A DNA stretch of 64,000 nucleotides, from NCBI GenBank assembly GCA_024760905.1, contig CM045737.1, positions 18,368,348 to 18,432,347 of the forward strand, written 5' to 3'. Below, in pieces: positions 1 to 12,027 of the stretch. Source of the stretch: Plotosus lineatus (taxonomy: Eukaryota > Chordata > Actinopteri > Siluriformes > Plotosidae). The number at the start of each line of letters is the position of its first letter. The first letter of the stretch is position 1. The translations under genes and the position numbers were made by a program. The notes beneath the pieces were generated by a model, which was given only the letters and a program-made list of their open reading frames with translations, made no database searches and was not told where the DNA came from.

Positions 1-261
1 AAGCACTTTGTTTCCATCTATGGGTTTCCTGCCACTGATTTAGGCTGGTTTTGCTCAAAGTGACTCAAGATACTGGCCCAGTCTATCAGTGTGTGTTTAA
101 CCCAGAGATGGGTGTTAGGCACTGTGCCAAGTATTGCTCAACATCACTTATGTTTCTCTGTCAGAATTCTGGTCATAGTTTCATTAGGACATTGCAGTGC
201 TGTTTAATCATTCACCAGGTAACTGTACAGTCATGGAAACAAGGCTACTGTGTATGTGTGT

Positions 262-305
<44 letters not shown>

Positions 306-885
306 TTCTGCAAATGAGCCCATATGTTCTCTTGACTTTTTGATACAAGGGGCAACATAATCTCAGTCCGCAGAAGGGTCACTTTACTGATTGAACAGCA
401 CTGGTTGACGAGGGTGGCGTGTGTGTTTGTAGTGGTTTGGATGAAGTTACATGAGAGAATTTGTATTTGCATAGTTGAGAATGAGTTAAAACAACATACG
501 GTCATGTATGTTTTGAAAAGACAGCTAAAAGAATTGGATAGATTTAAACACAACCAATGAAGACTGAGTTTACACTCATTTGGAATCACTATGGTGTTTT
601 ATGATCATCGTAGATCACAGTAATAAAAGAAAAGCTGTCACGGATGTTTTTCTTCACAGGGTGTGTGTTTTCAGGCATGTTTTAAAATAACAGATTGCAA
701 CTAGTCTGGTTATTTTGTGGCTTTGTGTTTTTAAATTTAAATTAAAAAAGCAAACATTTAATCACATTAATAGAACTTCAAATGAAGAATAATGAAACAC
801 TTTCAAGCCAGGCTCAATTACTTCATAAGGCTAGCGATCAAGAAAACAACTAACAGGACTTATCCACCTTCAGATTTTAAAACAG
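1..885. other. No gene seen; one (TG)n array
   Basis: The only structured sequence is a (TG)n tract at about 243-304. The open frames that read through it are microsatellite artefacts of CV or HT repeats. The rest is AT-rich and unassigned. Confidence 0.5.
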
Positions 886-2015
886 GACTTAGCACTTCCT
901 TCTCACAGCAAAAAGGTCCCGGGTTCAATTTCTGGGATTGGACGTTTCTGTATGGAGTCTACATTTGCCCCTTGTGCTTGTACGTGTCTCCTCCAGGTAC
1001 TCCAGCTCATCTCACAGTCCAAAACACATGCACAGCAGGGTAATTGATTGTTCCAAATTGTCCCCAGGTGTGAGTGTGAATGGTTGTACAATCGGCCCCC
1101 TTCTTACGAGATTAATCCGTTCCTGAGCCTTTTTCGGAACCTGGAGTTTTCGTAAGTAGAGGCTTTTCATTCCAAAGCTCCCAAGACTACCCTTTAAAAA
1201 TTATAAAAGCATAGCTTTTAAGGTACTTACTTCGTGTTGACCATGTCTTCTTAGCAGAATTATAATCTTACAATGACCATGGCACCGGGAATCACTTTCA
1301 CCGGGAATCACACGTGTGCGTGCTTGTGTGTGTGTGTGTGTGCGCGTGTACATGTGAGTTCGCGTGTGTTGACCATGTCTTCTTATCAGAGTTCTAATCT
1401 TACAATGACCATGGCACCGGGAATCACACATGTGTGTGTGTGTGTGCGCGCGCGCGCGTGTGTGCGTGTGTGTGTGTGTGTGTGAGTGTGTGCGCGCACA
1501 CGCGTGTGTTGACCATGTCATAGCAGAGTTATAATCTTACAAATGTTTATGCAAGGTTACAAGCCTGAGCCATAAAATACAGTTTGAATGACAGCATCAT
1601 CCCTCCTAGCCAATGGGAGGCCAGCGAGGCAGGATGTTGAGAGATAGCCAATGGGAGGGAGCAGCGTCATCCCTCCTAGCCATGGGAGGCCAGCGGTGCA
1701 GGATGTTGGGAGACCGCCAATGAGAGAGCAACTCGCGCATTGTTTTAATGTTTGAATGGTGCGTTTAGCACTTTTCGTAAGAACTTGTTTTGTGTACAGA
1801 GGACAAAAATTTAGGAAAATGTTTTTTGGACACTGGATTTTTCGTATTCAGGGGTTTTCGTAAGAAGGGTGCCGACTGTATTTGTGTTGGCCCTGCAATG
1901 GCTTGGTGAGCTGTTCAGAGTGTACTCCGCCCTCACCCAAAGTCAGCTGAGATAGGCGCTGCCTCCCCGCGACCCTAATTAGAATTAAGTGGCTTCGAAA
2001 ATGAATGAATGTATT
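886..2015 (+). repeat. Dispersed fish repeat with L2-like tail, split by an insertion
   Basis: The two halves are 886-1088 and 1879-2015. The left half runs from a GGTCCCGGGTTCAATTTC box through the sequence ending GTGTGAATGG. The right half resumes with GTTGGCCCTGCAATGGC and ends with GACCCTAATTAGAATTAAG and GAATGAATG. The halves join into one normal copy of a repeat seen about nine more times here, which shows the block between them was inserted later. The tail is the same as that on many of the tRNA-headed SINEs. Confidence 0.7.
1089..1878. mobile_element. Pogo/Tigger-like non-autonomous TIR element (copy A)
   Basis: Its ends are inverted repeats (CAATCGGCCCCCTTCTTACG and the complement of CAGTCGGCACCCTTCTTACG). 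It is flanked by TA on both sides (1087-1088, 1879-1880). Inside are three imperfect tandem units that begin TTGACCATGTC, separated by (TG)n tracts, and a CCAATGGGAGG-type repeat at about 1600-1740. No transposase frame was seen. Confidence 0.75.
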
Positions 2016-2104
2016 TTATTACTGAACAATCTTAAAGATGCTTATACAGATGTTCCCTTTTCAATCTTTACACACTACCCTACAGACTCACATATTATGC
2101 ACTT

Positions 2105-2313
2105 AGACTTTTATTCATTTGGTGAACCACTTTATCCAGTTTAGATAACAGGGAGGCTGAAGTCTCTCTCAGACAACTCTGGGCGAAGACAGGGCACACC
2201 CTGAACAGCTTGCCAGTCTATAGCAGGGTAAACACATCCAAACACACACAACTAATTAGCTGACAGAGCATGTCTTTGGACTGTGGAAGGAAACCGGAGT
2301 ACTGTACCTGGAG

Positions 2314-2369
<56 letters not shown>

Positions 2370-2450
2370 ACATTCTGAATAAGCCTGGGACTTGAACCCA
2401 CGACCTTCTTATTGTGAGGTGGAAATACTAAGTAGTACACCCCTACCATG
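2105..2450 (-). repeat. Dispersed fish repeat (L2-like tail), with (CA)n
   Basis: This is a minus-strand copy of the same repeat as at 886: tail side near 2110-2200 (GAACCACTTTATCC, GGGAGGCTG), then GTCTTTGGACTGTGG, then CACGACCTTCTTATTGTGAG near 2400. A (CA)n tract at about 2316-2363 has expanded inside it. Confidence 0.6.
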
Positions 2451-2666
2451 CCAGCACTCAGTAATAGCAAAGAATAGAGAATATACACATAATTCACGTT
2501 GACCAGACATTTTTTCGGAGTGATTGATGATACATTTTTAATTCTCATAACTTTATTACTCCTGCAATTATCAAAACCAAATTTAGTCAACAATTTTAAT
2601 GTGCGTCCAACTCTTGGCACTCAGGCAGAAAAATACTGTATGTATAATGCTCATATCTTCTTAAAT

Positions 2667-3009
2667 TTCTTTCTCTCTTCCTTTCGCCTTTTTTCCTTTC
2701 TCGGGAGTCGCCACAGCGAATCATCTGATTCGCACATTTGATTTGGCAGAGGTTTTTACGTCGGATGCCCTTCCTGTCACAACCCTTTAGCAAGGGACAG
2801 GAACACGCTGACGGCTTTGCAGCTACTCTTTACGAAAGTCAGCAATGGTTCTTTTACATGCCTCTCACCATAGACAGTGACAGACAAAGGCCCGCCTTTG
2901 ACAACCCAGTTAGCTGCACTGGGGGACAGTGACATCCCTGTGGGGACTCGAACCCCCAACCTTAGGATCAGAGCCCCTGTGCCCTATCCACTGAACCACC
3001 ACTGCCCCT
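2667..3009 (-). mobile_element. tRNA-headed SINE with RTE-like tail (copy A1)
   Basis: On the minus strand the element starts with the tRNA-like head (GGGGCAGTGGTGGTTCAGTG; B box GGTTCGAGTCC), followed by the core (ACTGTCTATGGTGAGAGGCA, AAAGAACCATTGCTGACTTT). The tail contains GACAGGAAGGGCATCCGACG and GATGATTCGCTGTGGCGAC. It is flanked by a perfect 16-bp direct repeat, TCATATCTTCTTAAAT, at 2651-2666 and 3010-3025. Confidence 0.85.
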
Positions 3010-3700
3010 TCATATCTTCTTAAATATACACTTGAATATACACATAAAAAATACATACATTTGCTTTTAAGCTTAATCTGTTATAGATTTATGATATTTT
3101 ATTATAGAAAGAAATAACTCAAAAATCATCGATATATTTTCAAGGAATTCTCGGTTTCACTCCAGTAAACACACCACACCTGATCTATTCACCATAAAAT
3201 TGGCAAAAACATTGTTGAGAGAGTAAGAAACACGCCTATTCCCAATTTATTGGGTGATTTTGGTATAAAGATTTTACTTTTAATTTGTGACCTTGATAAT
3301 TTTGATAAAACCTCAATGGATTTAAGCCAAAAGAAAGTGTGATCCTGTGGGGAAAAATTAAAATGGCAGTGATTTTGATCCCAAACATACAACATGGTTC
3401 GTCCTGGGGAACCAATTTTTTAGTTGGTTTAATGAAGTGCAAGTTTAAAAATGATGTCCTCAACAAGTACAAAATGGGTGTATATATTGTGATTCAAGTC
3501 CAGATGCCCACTCTTTCAAAACATTAATATATAGCTTAAATAACCAAAGGTTAAAACAATCCCATTTTCTTATCCTAATCTTGCTTATCTACCCTATTAT
3601 TATCTTTATATAGTATAGTAAAATGACTGTGATGATGACGGTGGTACAGTTTCATATCACAAATAATAAAAGCAACCGTTTGTTAATTATATACCCCCTT
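3010..3700. other. No gene seen
   Basis: This is AT-rich sequence without a recognisable repeat, exon or RNA gene. The open frames present are short and lack family motifs. Confidence 0.4.
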
Positions 3701-3898
3701 TCTAGGTAAATACCAATCAACCATCGAAACCATTCACAGTGATGTAAATAACATTGATTATCTTGTTACGATGGCAGCTGCAAAGGAGTGAGATTTATTA
3801 TTCAGGAGATGAACAGTATAGAAGAGTAAGTATAAGCATCTGAGTGACTTTGACAGGGGCCACATTATAATGTTGAAATGGTGGGGTCAAGTTACTGT

Positions 3899-6800
3899 CT
3901 TCTTCTTCTTCTTTTCTTTTCGGCTTTTCCCTTCAGGGATAACCACAGTAAACCATCTGCCTCCATCTCACCCGATCCTCTGTATCTTCTACTCTTACTC
4001 CAACTACCTTCATGTCCTCCTTCACCACATCCATAAATCTTCTCTTTGGTCTTCCTCTAGGCCTTCTGCCTGGTAGTTCCAACCTCAGCATCCTACTACC
4101 AATATATTCACTATCTCTCAATCTAGCCTCTCTGACTTTGTCTCCAAAACGTCTTACATGCACTGTCCCTCTGATGTGCTTATTCCTGATCCTGTCCATC
4201 CTCATTACTCCCAAAGAGAACCTCAATATTTTCATCTCTGCTACCTCCAGCTCTGCCTCCTGTCTTTTCCCCAGGGCCACTGTTTCTAAACCATACAACA
4301 TCGCTGGCCTCAACACAGTCTTGAACACTTTTCCTTTCATTCTTGCCGATACCATCCTATCGCACATCACACTAGACACTTTTCTCCAACCATTCCAACC
4401 TGCCTGCACACGCTTTTTCACCTCTTTTCCACACTCTCCATCACTCTGGATTGTTGAGCCCAAGTACTTAAAATCCTCCACCTTCTTTATCTCTGCTCCC
4501 TGTAACCTCACCGTTCCTGTTGGGTCCTTGTCGTTCACACACATGTATTCTGTTTTACTGAGGCTAATCTTCATTCCCTTCCTTTCCAGGGCATACCTCC
4601 ACCCCCTCTAGATTTTCCTGCACTTGTTCTCTGCTCTCACTACAGATCACAATGTCATCCGCAAACATCATAGTCCATGGAGATTCTTGTCTAATCTCAT
4701 CTGTTAGCCTTTCCATCACCATAGCAAACAAGAAGGGGCTCAGAGCTGACCCTTGATGCAGTCCCACCTCCACCTTGAACTCTTCTGTCACTCCGACAGC
4801 ACACCTCACCACTGTCTTACATCTCTCATACATGTCCTGCACCACTCTAACATACTTCTCTGCCACTCCAGACTTCCTCATGCAATACCACAGTTCCTCT
4901 CTCGGCACCCTGTCATATGCTTTCTCCGGATCCACAAAGGCACAATGCAGCTCCTTCTGACCTTCTCTGTACTTCTCTATTAACATCCTCAAGGCAAACA
5001 CTGCATCTGTGGTGCTCTTTCTTGGCATGAAACCAAACTGTTGTTCACAAATGCTGACCTCTGCCCTTAGTCTAGCTTCCACTATTTTTTCCCATAGCTT
5101 CATCATGTGGCTCATCAACTTTATCCCTCTGTAGTTGCCACAACTCTGCACATCTTCCTTGTTCTTAAAAATGGGCACAAGCACACTTCTCCTCTATTCC
5201 TCCGGCATCTTCTCACTCTCTAAGACCTTGCTGAATGCTCTTGTCAGAAAATCTACTGCTACCTTTCCTAGACACTTCCATACTTCCACCGGTATGTTAT
5301 CAGGACCAACTGCTTTTCCACTCTTCATCCTCTTCAATGCCCTCCTCACTTCACCCTGACTAATCTTTGCTACTTCCTGGTCCTCAACAGTCACCTCTTC
5401 TACTCTTTTTTGTCTCTCATTTTCCTCATTCATCAGCTCTTCAAAGTACTCTTTCCATCTTCTCAGCACACTTCTGTCATCAGTCAACACGTTTCCCACT
5501 ATGTCCTTAATCACTCTAACTTGCTGCACGTCCTTCCCATCTCTATTTCTCTGCTGTGCCAACCTGTATAGATCATTTTCTCCCTCTTTACTTTCCAACC
5601 GAGCATACAAGTCATCATACGCCCTCTGTTTGGCCTTTGACACCGCCACTTTTGCCTTATGCTGTGTCTCACCGTACTCCTGTTTACTCTCTTCGGTCCT
5701 CTCTATGTCCCATTTCTTCTTAGCTAACCTCTTTTGTACACACTCCTGCACTTCTTCATTCCACCACCAAGTCTCCTTATCTCCTCTCCTTCCAGAGGAC
5801 ATGCCAAGTACTCTCCTACCTGTCTCCCTGATCACATTAGCTGTAGTTGTCCAGTCATCTGGAAGCACTTCCTGACCACCAAAAACCTGTTTCAACTCCT
5901 CCTTGAAGACAATACGACACTCTTCCTTTTTCAGCTTCCACCATTTTGTCTTCTGCTCTGCCTTTGTGTTCTTCACCTTTCTTACCATCAGCATCATCCT
6001 GCACACCACCATCCTATGCTGTTTGGCAACACTCTCACCCACTACTACTTTTCAGTCACTGACTTCCTTCAAATTACATCGCCTACACAAGATGTAGTCT
6101 ACTTGTGTGCTCCTACCTCCACTTTTATAAGTCATCCTATGCTCCTCTCTCTTCTGGAAGAAAGTATTTACCACAGCCATTTCCATCCTTTTTTTGCAAA
6201 ATCTATCAACATCTGTCCTTCTGTGTTCCTGTCCTGGATACCAAACCTGCCCATCACTTCCTCGTCCCCTCTGTTGCCTGCAACAACATGTCCATTGAAG
6301 TCTGTCCCAATGACCACTCTTTCACCTCTAGTGATACTCTGCATCACTTCATCTAAGTCACTCCAGAATCTCTCCTTCTCTTCTCACTCACATCCTGCCT
6401 GCGGGGCATAAGCACTAACAACGTTGAACATCACACCTTCAATTTATAACTTGAGACTCATCACTCTGTCTGACACGGTTTTCACTTCTAGAACACTCCT
6501 TCAAGATGATTCGTACTCCATTTATCTTCCCATCCACACCATGAAAAAACAGTTTAAACCCTGCTCCTAAGCTTCTAGCCTTGCTACCATTCCACCTGGT
6601 CTCCTGAACACAAAGTATGTCCACCTTCCTCCTCTGCATCATGTCAGCCAGCTCTCTGCCTTTTCCTGACATAGTTCCAACATTCAAAGTCCCTACTCTC
6701 AGTCCTAAACTCATGCTTTTCCTCTTCTCTCTTGGCCTACGGACACGCCTCCCGCCTCTCCTTCTTCGACCAACATTTGTCCAATTTCCACCAGCACCCT

Positions 6801-7003
6801 GTTGGTTAACAGCACTGATGGCGGTCGTTGTTAACCCGGGCCTCGACCAATCCGGTATGAAATTTGTCTTTACGGTTTGCATTTTGTATTCTGGCAAAAG
6901 TTTTACGTTGGATGCCCTTCCTGTCGCAACCCTCTGCATTTATTCGGGCTTGGGACCGGCGTGAGGGCGGGCACTTGTTTGTGCCCCCCCTCACGGCTAC
7001 ATT
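3899..7003 (-). mobile_element. RTE-clade non-LTR retrotransposon, nearly full length
   Basis: The 3.1-kb insertion is flanked by an 18-bp duplication with one mismatch (3881-3898, 7004-7021). The 5' end is near 7003 and the 3' end near 3899, finishing in a (GAA)n tail. It encodes in order an APE-type endonuclease, a reverse transcriptase and a C-terminal domain. There are no LTRs and no separate gag frame, and the length fits RTE elements. It is inactive: the reading frame is broken in several places. Confidence 0.88.
3933..6939 (-). pseudogene. RTE endonuclease-reverse transcriptase pseudogene
   Basis: The frame starts near 6939. Endonuclease motifs include LRVGTLNVGTMSGKGREL and VDILCVQETRW (about 6600-6730), and IGTDFNGHV near 6290. 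Reverse transcriptase follows: GKAVGPDNIPVEVWK, FGFMPRKSTTDAVF, LHQGSALSPFLF and the catalytic MMFADDIVIC with FADD at 4654-4665. The C-terminal region has EYMCVND, FKYLGSTIQSDGECG and RRPRGRPKRRFMDVV. Breaks seen: stops in the endonuclease region between 6043 and 6438, a tryptophan-to-TAG stop at about 5194, and a frameshift near 4570 after the RT domain. The enzyme would nick target DNA and prime reverse transcription there. It cannot be made from this copy. Confidence 0.85.
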
Positions 7004-7319
7004 GTGGGGTCAATTTACTGTATCTCCAAAAAACAGGTCCTGTGAGGTGCTCCTAATATGCGGTGGTAAGCACCTAGTAGAAGTAGTCAAATTAAGGACA
7101 AAAAGTGGAGTGGAAAGAGTGTCATGGGTGCCCAATTCTGATTAATTAATAGAGTAAAGGCTAGTAATTCTGGTCTGATCCCACAACAGAGCTACTGTAC
7201 TGTAGAAACTGCTAAAATGGGTCATGCTGGATATGATTAAAGCGAACGCACAGTGCATTGCATTGCAGCTTGCTTTGTATGGGTCTGCCTACCCACAGTG
7301 GAATCAGGTGGGTTTAATG

Positions 7320-7933
7320 TTTAAACTATGAAGCTATGTTTAACGTGGCTGTTTTTCTTAGCCATCCATTTAGAAATGCACATGGTGCTGTTTCACTATC
7401 TCAAATCTCAATCAGTGCTGAGTGCTACAATTACGATGCTGAAGGTTTCGGTCATGCAAGCATATCTCTTTAAAAAAGTTTAAAGATCGTTAGTGGAAAT
7501 GCCTTTTTCAAGTTTATTAAAGGAAAGTGATTTGGCACATTTGTGAATGATTTGTCCACACAAAGGTTTCATTCTGGATTAAATTTGGGCTTCTGCATAT
7601 GGAGTGTATTTTCATTTTCACTTCTTTCTTAAACTTTTACTGAGTGACTGATGGTAATTCATATTACTCAGTAACTACTTTTAATTAATCAGTAACTATA
7701 GAAAAACTATTATAGAGAGAAGTTATGTGCTGTTTCATTCAGGAACATAGAAGGACATGGAAGTCCACGTGCTTTTAGTGCCGACCACAAAATAAATCAT
7801 AAGCAAAGGTTGCATTGTGTTGGAAACATTCATCAGCTCAAGTTGAGACAACAGAGTTTTTTTCTTGAGAAAAAAAATTTGCTTCAGTACTAAAATCTTT
7901 GTTTCTCGATCTACAAAATAACAATCTATTTTA
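7320..7933. other. No gene seen
   Basis: This is AT-rich sequence between two transposons, with no recognised exon, repeat or RNA gene. Confidence 0.4.
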
Positions 7934-9867
7934 CAGTGCTGTGCAAAAGACCAATTTCTGACATTTTTTGCACATTTGTCACGGTCATCCATTTCAGATC
8001 AAGCAAACCTAAATATTTTACAAAGATGAAACACAAGTCAACACAAAACGTAGTTTTCAGTGCCAATTGCATTTATTAAGGGGAAAAAGCATCTGAACCT
8101 ACAAGGGCCCGTGTGAATAAGTAGGTAAAGGTAGGTAAAGTCTGTTGGGTTTTTACACCCGAGCCTTGTGGCTAATCAGGCCGGTGCTTATCCCCGGTTT
8201 CCATAGCATGAAGCGACCAGGAGTTCAACTCCCCCTGGATGGGACGCTAGTCCATCACAGGTTACCTTCCCAGTATATTTTTACTGGTAGCCATTTATAC
8301 TGCTGGGTGAAGAGAGGCACGCTTGTGATTGAGAAGGTGCCCAGTGGTCTTAGCACAGTGAGGGTCTCAGTGGGATTTGAACTCGCAACCTCCCGATCAT
8401 GAGTGCAGCACCCTAACCACTATGCCACCGGCCCCCACGTTATGTGTGAATAGGTAATTGCCCCCTAAAGCTGGTTGAACCACCTTATGCAGCAAAACTG
8501 CAGTCAAGTGTTTTTGCTAAGAGGCGCTGAGTCTTTCATATCGCTGTGATGGGATTCTGGCCCAATCTTCTCTGCAGAATTGTTTAAGATCAACCAGATC
8601 GGATGGTTTTCAGGCATGAACAGCGTTTTTAAGGTCATGCCAAAGTATCTCAATAGGGTTCAGGTCAGGACTTTGACTAGGCCGCTCCAAAACCCTCATT
8701 TTGGTTTTTTTGGGTTTTTTTCGCCATTCAGAAGTGGACTTGCTGGTGAGATTTGGATCATTGTTTTGCTGCAGAACCCAGGTGCACTTTAGCTTGAGGT
8801 CTCGAACTGATGGACAAATATTCTTTGCCAGGATTTCTTGGTAGCGAGCAGAATTCATGGTTCCATCAATCATGACAAGTCGTCCAGGTCCTAAAGCAGC
8901 AAAGAAGGCCCAGCTCATCACACTTCCACCATCATGTTTCACTGTTGGCACAATATTCTTTTTATCAAATGTAGTGTTCCTTTTGTGCCAGATGTAATGG
9001 GATGCATTTCTCCCAAAAAGTTCAACTTTAGTTTCATTAGTCCAGAGGCCATTATCCCAAAAGCTGTGGGGATGATCAAGATGATTCTTGGAAAAAGTCA
9101 GTCGTGCCTTGATATTCTATTTTGTCAAAAGTGGCTTTCACCTCAGAACCCTTCCATGGATGCCATTTTTTTCCTTGTGTCTTTCTGATGGTGGAGTCAT
9201 GAACATTGACATTAACTGAGGCAAGTGAGGCTTGTAGTTGTTTCGAAGGGGTTTTTGGATCCTTTGTGACTTCTCCGGTTAGTCTGCGCCGTGCTCTTGG
9301 AGTAATTTTGGTAGGTTGGCCACTCCTGGGAAGGGTAACCACTGTGCAATGTCTTCTTTATTTATGGATAATGGCTCAGACAGTGGTCCACTGGAGTCCC
9401 AAAGATTTACCAGTGACTTTGCCTCCTTTCCCAGACTGAGACATCTCTAGAATTTTCTTTCTTGTTTGCACTTGAAGCTTACTGGATCGCGACATAATGA
9501 TGTGTGTTCAGTATGGCCTACCTCACCCTGTCAGACAGGTTTTATGTTAGGGATGTCCTGATTGGAAATGCCTGGGTGTGGCCATGAAATTGAACTCAGT
9601 TTTCCACAATAATAGGATTAATCACAATTACCTCACCTTTTAACAAGGGGGCAATTACTTTTTCACAGAAGTTCATGTAGGTTTGGATAGGATTTTTCTT
9701 TGAACAAAAAAAAAAAAAAATCACAATGGGAAAACTGCATTTTTTGAATACTTGGATTATCGTTGTGTAATGTTTAAATTTGTTTGATCATCTGAAAAAG
9801 TTAAGTGTGACAAAGGTGCAGAAATGTAAAAAATCAGTAAGGGGGCAAAAACTTTGGCACAGCACTG
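7934..9867 (-). mobile_element. Tc1-like transposon with disrupted transposase
   Basis: The ends are inverted repeats (CAGTGCTGTGCAAAAGACC on the left; CAGTGCTGTGCCAAAG when the right end is reversed), with TA on both sides (7932-7933, 9868-9869). The minus-strand transposase survives in pieces: helix-turn-helix region with LPRSGQPTKITPRARRRL near 9300, VKHDGGSVMSWAFFAALGPG near 8930, and [20 protein letters not shown] with the catalytic glutamate near 8640. Stops and frameshifts separate the pieces. A SINE is nested near the right-hand side of the 5'-most 500 bp (8120-8443). Confidence 0.85.
8120..8443 (-). mobile_element. tRNA-headed SINE, second family, nested in Tc1
   Basis: Head on the minus strand: GGGGGCCGGTGGCATAGTGG, B box near GCGAGTTCAAATCCCA. 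The body contains ACCCAGCAGTATAAATGG, AAAATATACTGGGAAGG and CCGGGGATAAGCACCGGCC, and the tail is AC-T rich (TTTACCTACCTTTACC). It is flanked by GTGTGAATA at 8111-8119 and 8444-8452. A second copy is at 57322-57634. Confidence 0.8.
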
Positions 9868-9934
9868 TATTCATGATTCAGCATCTGATACAGTATTTCA
9901 CATATATTTCATTTTGCTAACTGAATCATGACTT

Positions 9935-10270
9935 AACATAACATAACATAACATAACATGAGTGGTGAGAACAGGCCATTCAGCCCAACTAAGCTCACCA
10001 TTGTCCTATTCTAAAGTGACTCTAACCTTAAAGACGCACCATGACTAGATGGTATCCAGCACTAGATCAAGTCTGCTTTTGAAGACTTGTAAGGTTTCTG
10101 CTTCGACAACGTGGTTAGGCAATCTATTCCACACTGAAATTACCCTCTGCGAGAAAAAATATTTCCTAATATTTGTGCTATTTCCTAATATTTGTGCTTA
10201 ATAATTTTAAAACATGTTCTCCCCTCTTTGTGCAGTAAAGGGGAAGAATGTCATCCTGTAGTGACACCTT
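9935..10270. repeat. Unclassified dispersed repeat with (ATAAC)n end
   Basis: It begins with ACATAACATAACATAACAT and continues GAGAACAGGCCATTCAGCC, CACACTGAAATTACCC and ATATTTCCTAATATTTGTGC. The text resembles a repeat common in ray-finned fish. The pentamer array suggests the 3' end of a retroposon in minus orientation. No coding part was seen. Confidence 0.4.
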
Positions 10271-10302
10271 GCCCATTGTGAAGCATAAATAACACTCAAA
10301 AT

Positions 10303-10495
10303 GGGAGTGGCTCAGTGGTTAATGCTCTGGGTTGCTGATCTATTGGTTGGTAGTTCAAGCCCTAGTACCAGCAAGCTGTCACTGTTGGGCCTGTGAGAAT
10401 GGCCCATAACTCTCAATTGCTCAGTTGGATGCAAAAGGCAAAAATGTAAATCACTCTAGATAAGAGTGTCTGCCAAATGCTGTAAATGTAAAAAT
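10303..10495 (+). mobile_element. tRNA-headed SINE, third family
   Basis: Head: GGGAGTGGCTCAGTGGTTAA with a B-box-like AGTTCAAGCCC. The tail has TCACTCTAGATAAGAGTGTC and TGCCAAATGCTGTAAATG, the widespread teleost SINE tail. It looks 5'-complete but diverged. Confidence 0.6.
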
Positions 10496-10499
10496 GCAC

Positions 10500-10940
10500 T
10501 GCCTGGCTCATTCCTTCATTGTCACAGGTATGTTGGAGCATTTTAAGGGTTTCCACTACCAATCAAAAATGCATGCCTCCGAGTGCCACAAAACATGTAT
10601 AACACAGGCCCTAATGTCGCTAGTATGAGATGACACATGGCAAAGGGTTTTGTACGAGCTACTGCTTACTTTTGCTGCATGTGCATTATTGTGCTTCGCT
10701 GAACATTCTTTTGCTGCAGGAGAAGAGAACATTTTGATTTCATGACCTTAATCTGTTTAATTTTACTTGTCATTTTGCTTATGATAAAGGAGATTATTTT
10801 TCGATATGCAGTTTATTAGTACATAAGCCTCTAGCTAATAGCCAGGGTTTTTTTTTTTGTGATGCAGGTCGAAGAGCACAAAAACATTCAGACTCCTCTG
10901 CTCCAGTGTGATCTTTTAAACCCCCCCCCTCTTTAAAAGT
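10500..10940. other. No gene seen
   Basis: This is unassigned sequence with no exon-like or RNA-like signal. Confidence 0.35.
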
Positions 10941-10944
10941 CTAA

Positions 10945-11036
10945 ATTAACTTTAACCACTTAATAACTATGAACTCATCAGACAATGTGCGAAGGCAGGG
11001 TACATCCTGAATTGCTCGCCAGACCATTGCAAAGTG

Positions 11037-11104
<68 letters not shown>

Positions 11105-11300
11105 CATTCATTCGCCCATCTACAGGCAATTTGAAACAGCCAGTTAGCCTAATACACATGTTTTGGACTGTGGGCGTGCCTGGGGACTCCATGCAAGCAT
11201 GGTGGGCACTCGAGACAGAAACACCCAAACCTGGAACGAGGACCCAATACCTTCTTGCTGTGAGGTGGAGGAGCTAACCACTATGTTACTGTTCCACCCA
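10945..11300 (-). repeat. Dispersed fish repeat with expanded (CA)n
   Basis: This is a minus-strand copy of the 886-type repeat (CCTGAATTGCTCGCCAGACC, GTTTTGGACTGTGG, ATACCTTCTTGCTGTGAGG). A long (CA)n array at about 11037-11100 lies inside it. Confidence 0.55.
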
Positions 11301-11604
11301 CAAACTTAATTAATTCTCAAGATAATTGGAATAACTGTGGCTACTAAAAGCCAATTCACATGAATGTTTTTTGTTGTTTTTTTGTGATACATAATACATA
11401 CAATTTCACCAGCAGTCAAAATGTATACAGTTCAAGTGCATGACAACACAATGAATAATGGCTGGTTAAAAATTCTGCAACCATGAACCACATCTGTGAG
11501 CAAAACATGGTGTTGTTCATTGGTGGCCACATGGTGGGTATGGCCTGCATACCTGCATGAATTGTACACTAGGAGGCACTAAACAATAATTTATGGGAAA
11601 CAGA

Positions 11605-11740
11605 AAGCCAGTACGGGCAGCAGTGGGTTAAAGCTCTGGTTTACTGATCGGCAGGTTAGGATTGAGCTCCAGAACTGCCAGGTTGCCACTGTCGGACAAG
11701 GACCTTAACCTTATTGGCTCAAGCTATCTTTATAGTGGGG
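11605..11740 (+). mobile_element. Decayed tRNA-derived SINE fragment
   Basis: GGGCAGCAGTGGGTTAAAGC is followed by TTGAGCTCCAGAACTGCC and a GACCTTAACCTTATTGGC segment, as in tRNA-derived fish SINEs. It is strongly diverged and lacks a clear tail. Confidence 0.4.
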
Positions 11741-12027
11741 AGAAATATGTAACAAGAATCAATCTAGCAATTAGAATTTGATCTCAGAAGTAGCTGCATA
11801 AATTCCTCATTCTTCCATCGTCAACAAGTCGAGTCCCTTTTGCTTCTAATTTGTATATCTGAAGTAAGCTTAAAATGTAATTTAAAACAAATTTGAATTA
11901 ATTTAAAACTTGGGGTCAACTAAACAAGGTAAAGGAGGGTGTGGGGGAAGTGAAGAAGAGAGCAGCTGGAGTTGTGTTTCAGAGAAGAGAATCTGCAAGA
12001 GTGGACAGGAAAGGTTTATAACACAGT

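Larger units (their letters stand above)
3750..7320 (+). mobile_element. Tc1-like transposon relic, split by an RTE LINE
   Basis: The two parts are about 3750-3898 and 7004-7320, both +. The left part translates to a stretch like HLSDFDRGHIIM, typical of the N-terminal region of a Tc1-like transposase. The right part continues the same transposon (PKNRSCEVL, then RVSWVPN and MGHAGYD), with several stops. The part beyond about 7320, including the DDE catalytic half, is missing. Confidence 0.6.

Noticed and set aside
51..317. Open frame ending in CVCVCV repeats, and its reverse HTHTHT frame
   Set aside because: It is translation of a (TG)n microsatellite with no start context, motif or splice support. 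The same applies to frames at 1201-1521, 11000-11228, 50439-50708 and 52025-52169.
5501..6411. Long plus-strand open frames opposite the RTE element
   Set aside because: They are antisense to the reverse transcriptase reading frame and have no family motif.
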